Assembly (NCBI RefSeq): GCF_003477885.1
Contig: NZ_QUEE01000012.1
Span: forward strand, 1 to 61,477
Origin: Lachnotalea sp. AF33-28
Lineage (GTDB): Bacteria > Bacillota > Clostridia > Lachnospirales > Lachnospiraceae
Direction: 5' to 3'
DNA: 61,477 nt
Shown: in pieces, positions 59,736-61,477 of the stretch
How the letters are laid out: each line of letters begins with the position of its first letter
Position numbering within the stretch: position 1 is the stretch's first letter
Program-made: the position numbers and the translations under genes
The notes under the pieces: generated by a model
Database searches by the model: none
What the model was told of the DNA's origin: nothing
Seen by the model: the letters and a program-made list of their open reading frames with translations, nothing else

Positions 59736-61382
59736 TTGAAAGAGGCTACGATAGCAGCGCTGATATCAGAGCACGCTGAAAAATATCCGGATAAAACGGC
59801 CTTTATATTTGATAACCACTTTTACAGCTGGAGGCAGGTTGATCGCTGCACGGACCGTATCGCTGCAGGTATGCTTAAAAAGGGAATCATAAAAGGAACG
59901 CATCTGGGTTTCTGGTCCATGAATCATGCCGCAGCTGTTTTTTATCTGCTGGCGGCGATGAAAATCGGCGTGGTATGTGCAGTTATCAATTATTCTTATC
60001 ATGAATTTGAACTTAAGAATGTGCTGCAAGAGGCGGATATAGAGTTTCTGTATCTGGGTGAATACAAGAAAGGACTGGATTATAGGGCTATGGTGCAGGC
60101 TGTGGGCCTGGACTGTCCAAAACTGCGTTGTGTGGAAGACATGCTGCCGGTCTTTGAATCCCTGTTTGCCCCTGGCGCAGAGTGCGAAACCGCGCCGGAA
60201 GATAAGGAAATGCTTGAAGGAGCGAAAAGGGAGGTTGGTCCGGAGGATGTGCTTGTCATTACATTCACATCGGGCACTACAATGGTTCCGAAAATGGTGA
60301 TGCTGACACAGCGCAGTGTGATCTTTGATGTGACACAGTTTACCCGCAGGATGCGGATTGGCCCGGATGATATACTGTTGGCGCCGCTGCCGCTGTTTCA
60401 CAGTTCAGGGATCTCCGGTATGCTGATATTTGCGGTTGTCACGGGAATCACAGCGGTAATACACCGCAGTTTTATTGCAAAAACCGCATTAAAAGATATT
60501 GAAAGATATAAGGTGACTGCGATTATGGCCGTCCCCTCCATGCTTGAGCTTTTGATCAGGGATGATGCGTTTGAAGCGGCAGATGTATCCTCCCTGCGCG
60601 TGGTTCAGTCCTCTGGCTCGGCAGTTAGCGTTGAAAGCCTGCGGCGTATTATGAGAAAGCTGGGTATCCGCCACCTCCTGATGGGGTATGGCCAGACGGA
60701 ATGTTCTCCGCTGGTTACCATGACGCTTTACGAAGATGATGAAAGGACAATGACGGAGACCGTCGGATGTCCTCTCTGCGGGGTCAGAGTGCGTATCTGG
60801 GATAAAGGCACAGGAAAGTCTGAGGCTATCTGCCGCAGTATGGTGGCATTGGACGAAGAGGCTGGCTGTGAAGCGGCGCCCGGCCGGACCGGTGAGATAC
60901 AGGTGTGCGGCCCTAATGTGATGAAGGGTTACTATAAAAATGAATCAGAAAATCTGAAGAAATTCACTTCGGACGGATGGCTTAAGACTGGCGATGCGGG
61001 ATTTATGGATGAAAGAGGCTATCTGCATTTTGTATCCCGCATCAGCGATATTATCATCCGGCATGGAGAAAATATTTCTCCGCTTGAAATCGAGTATGTG
61101 GTGGAGCGGTTTGACAAAAACATTATAAAAGCGAAAGCGGTTGGCGTACAGAGTGAGATTGTACAGGAAGATATTGCCTGCTTTGTGCAGGTGAAAGAGG
61201 AAGCTTTTGATCCTGAAGCGATAAAGGCCTGTGTGAGGCGTACGCTGGCAAGCTTTAAGGTGCCGAAATACGTTTTTCGAGTGGATTCGTTTCCGATCAC
61301 CGGCACGGGTAAAATCGATCAGGCAGCTCTAAAGCGCCTTGCCGAAAAGCTGGTTGGTGACAGGAAATTGGAAGCACACTGA
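59736..61382 (+). CDS. acyl-CoA synthetase (AMP-forming, CaiC-like)
   Basis: 548 residues; TTG start at 59736 with AAAGGGGG 15 bp after the previous stop. Motifs: ITFTSGTTMVPKMVML (P-loop; unusual M-V for the common G-x), GYGQTECSP, DGWLKTGDAGFMDERGYLHF and the C-terminal TGTGKIDQAAL (catalytic Lys). It activates a carboxylic acid to acyl-AMP and then acyl-CoA. The last ten residues (LVGDRKLEAH) are encoded inside a 55-bp hairpin repeat, so the natural C-terminus has been replaced or extended by the repeat. Substrate unknown; no transporter for it is in the window. Confidence 0.92.
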   Translation: MKEATIAALISEHAEKYPDKTAFIFDNHFYSWRQVDRCTDRIAAGMLKKGIIKGTHLGFWSMNHAAAVFYLLAAMKIGVVCAVINYSYHEFELKNVLQEADIEFLYLGEYKKGLDYRAMVQAVGLDCPKLRCVEDMLPVFESLFAPGAECETAPEDKEMLEGAKREVGPEDVLVITFTSGTTMVPKMVMLTQRSVIFDVTQFTRRMRIGPDDILLAPLPLFHSSGISGMLIFAVVTGITAVIHRSFIAKTALKDIERYKVTAIMAVPSMLELLIRDDAFEAADVSSLRVVQSSGSAVSVESLRRIMRKLGIRHLLMGYGQTECSPLVTMTLYEDDERTMTETVGCPLCGVRVRIWDKGTGKSEAICRSMVALDEEAGCEAAPGRTGEIQVCGPNVMKGYYKNESENLKKFTSDGWLKTGDAGFMDERGYLHFVSRISDIIIRHGENISPLEIEYVVERFDKNIIKAKAVGVQSEIVQEDIACFVQVKEEAFDPEAIKACVRRTLASFKVPKYVFRVDSFPITGTGKIDQAALKRLAEKLVGDRKLEAH

Positions 61383-61477
61383 AGTGTGCGTAGGTCATCA
61401 ACCTTCGGTTGGTGACAGGAAACTGGAAGCACACTGAAGTGTGCGTAGGTCATCAACCTTCGGTTGGTGACAGGAAA
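61352..61477 (+). repeat. tandem 55-bp double-hairpin repeats
   Basis: The unit recurs at 61363, 61418 and 61473 (period exactly 55 bp), with two full copies and the start of a third at the window edge. Stem 1 is GCACAC-TGAA-GTGTGC. Stem 2 is CATCAACC-TTC-GGTTGGTG, with one T-G wobble. The first copy encodes the end of the ligase gene, including its stop. A single diverged copy is at 18394. The array may continue beyond the window. Confidence 0.92.

Noticed and set aside
55385..61382. Assignment of the CoA cluster as a classical carnitine operon.
   Set aside because: Gene types fit, but there is no BCCT-type carnitine transporter, there are two dehydrogenases, and the cluster is coupled to a GH3 gene; kept as an alternative rather than the call.
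61352..61477. Regularly spaced repeats considered as a CRISPR array.
   Set aside because: The 55-bp units are directly contiguous with no variable spacers, and each unit holds two hairpins; no cas genes are near.

Overview
The window reads as the chromosome of a carbohydrate-degrading Firmicute of the Lachnospiraceae type. Pointers are strong AGGAGG-type ribosome binding sites, some TTG/GTG starts, YesM/YesN-type two-component systems, LplB/YtcP-type sugar permeases without a local ATPase, GH78 rhamnosidases, and a mobilizable serine-recombinase element of a kind common in gut Clostridia. This placement rests on gene content only.

Layout. 1-1.8 kb: a tRNA-Asn with its own promoter and terminator, gene debris, then an AraC regulator. 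2.0-10.1 kb: a secreted esterase, a histidine kinase/AraC-type response regulator pair and sugar-uptake genes (lipoprotein plus two permeases). 10.07-15.7 kb: a TetR-controlled cassette built around a perfect 41-bp palindrome, with a hydrolase, a tannase/feruloyl-esterase-like protein, an MBL-fold hydrolase and a GPH sugar symporter. 15.85-21.8 kb: a second uptake and two-component locus in a different gene order. 22.1-35.07 kb: a polysaccharide or glycoside cluster with GH78, a GH106-like enzyme, an esterase, GH43, a second hydrolase, a second GH78 and a beta-lactamase-fold serine hydrolase. 35.07-45.8 kb: a decaying region with a miniature element, gene fragments and a heterodimeric ABC exporter. 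One exporter half carries a deletion and frameshift; the other is split by a 6.6-kb mobilizable element whose removal restores the reading frame. 45.9-49.7 kb: an RNA-type methyltransferase, a second serine hydrolase, a sugar isomerase-like protein, a small membrane protein and another ABC remnant. 49.8-61.4 kb: an AraC regulator, two GH3 beta-glucosidases and a five-gene CoA cluster (two acyl-CoA dehydrogenases, enoyl-CoA hydratase, type III CoA-transferase, acyl-CoA ligase), ending in tandem 55-bp hairpin repeats.

How it may fit together. Two sugar importers feed a cytoplasmic set of rhamnosidases, beta-glucosidases, GH43 and at least five esterase-type hydrolases. The second GH3 gene is translationally coupled (ATGA) to the CoA cluster. 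This suggests that glycosides carrying an acid, either esterified or as aglycone, are deacylated and deglycosylated, and that the freed acid is activated to a CoA thioester and reduced or hydrated. Rhamnogalacturonan side chains, phenylethanoid or flavonoid rhamnosides and resin glycosides are all possible substrates; the sequence does not choose between them.

Two pairs of promoters have near-identical boxes at exactly conserved spacing: 1862/3725 and 6422/21817. They give concrete candidates for the operators of the local AraC-type regulators. No CRISPR array was seen.
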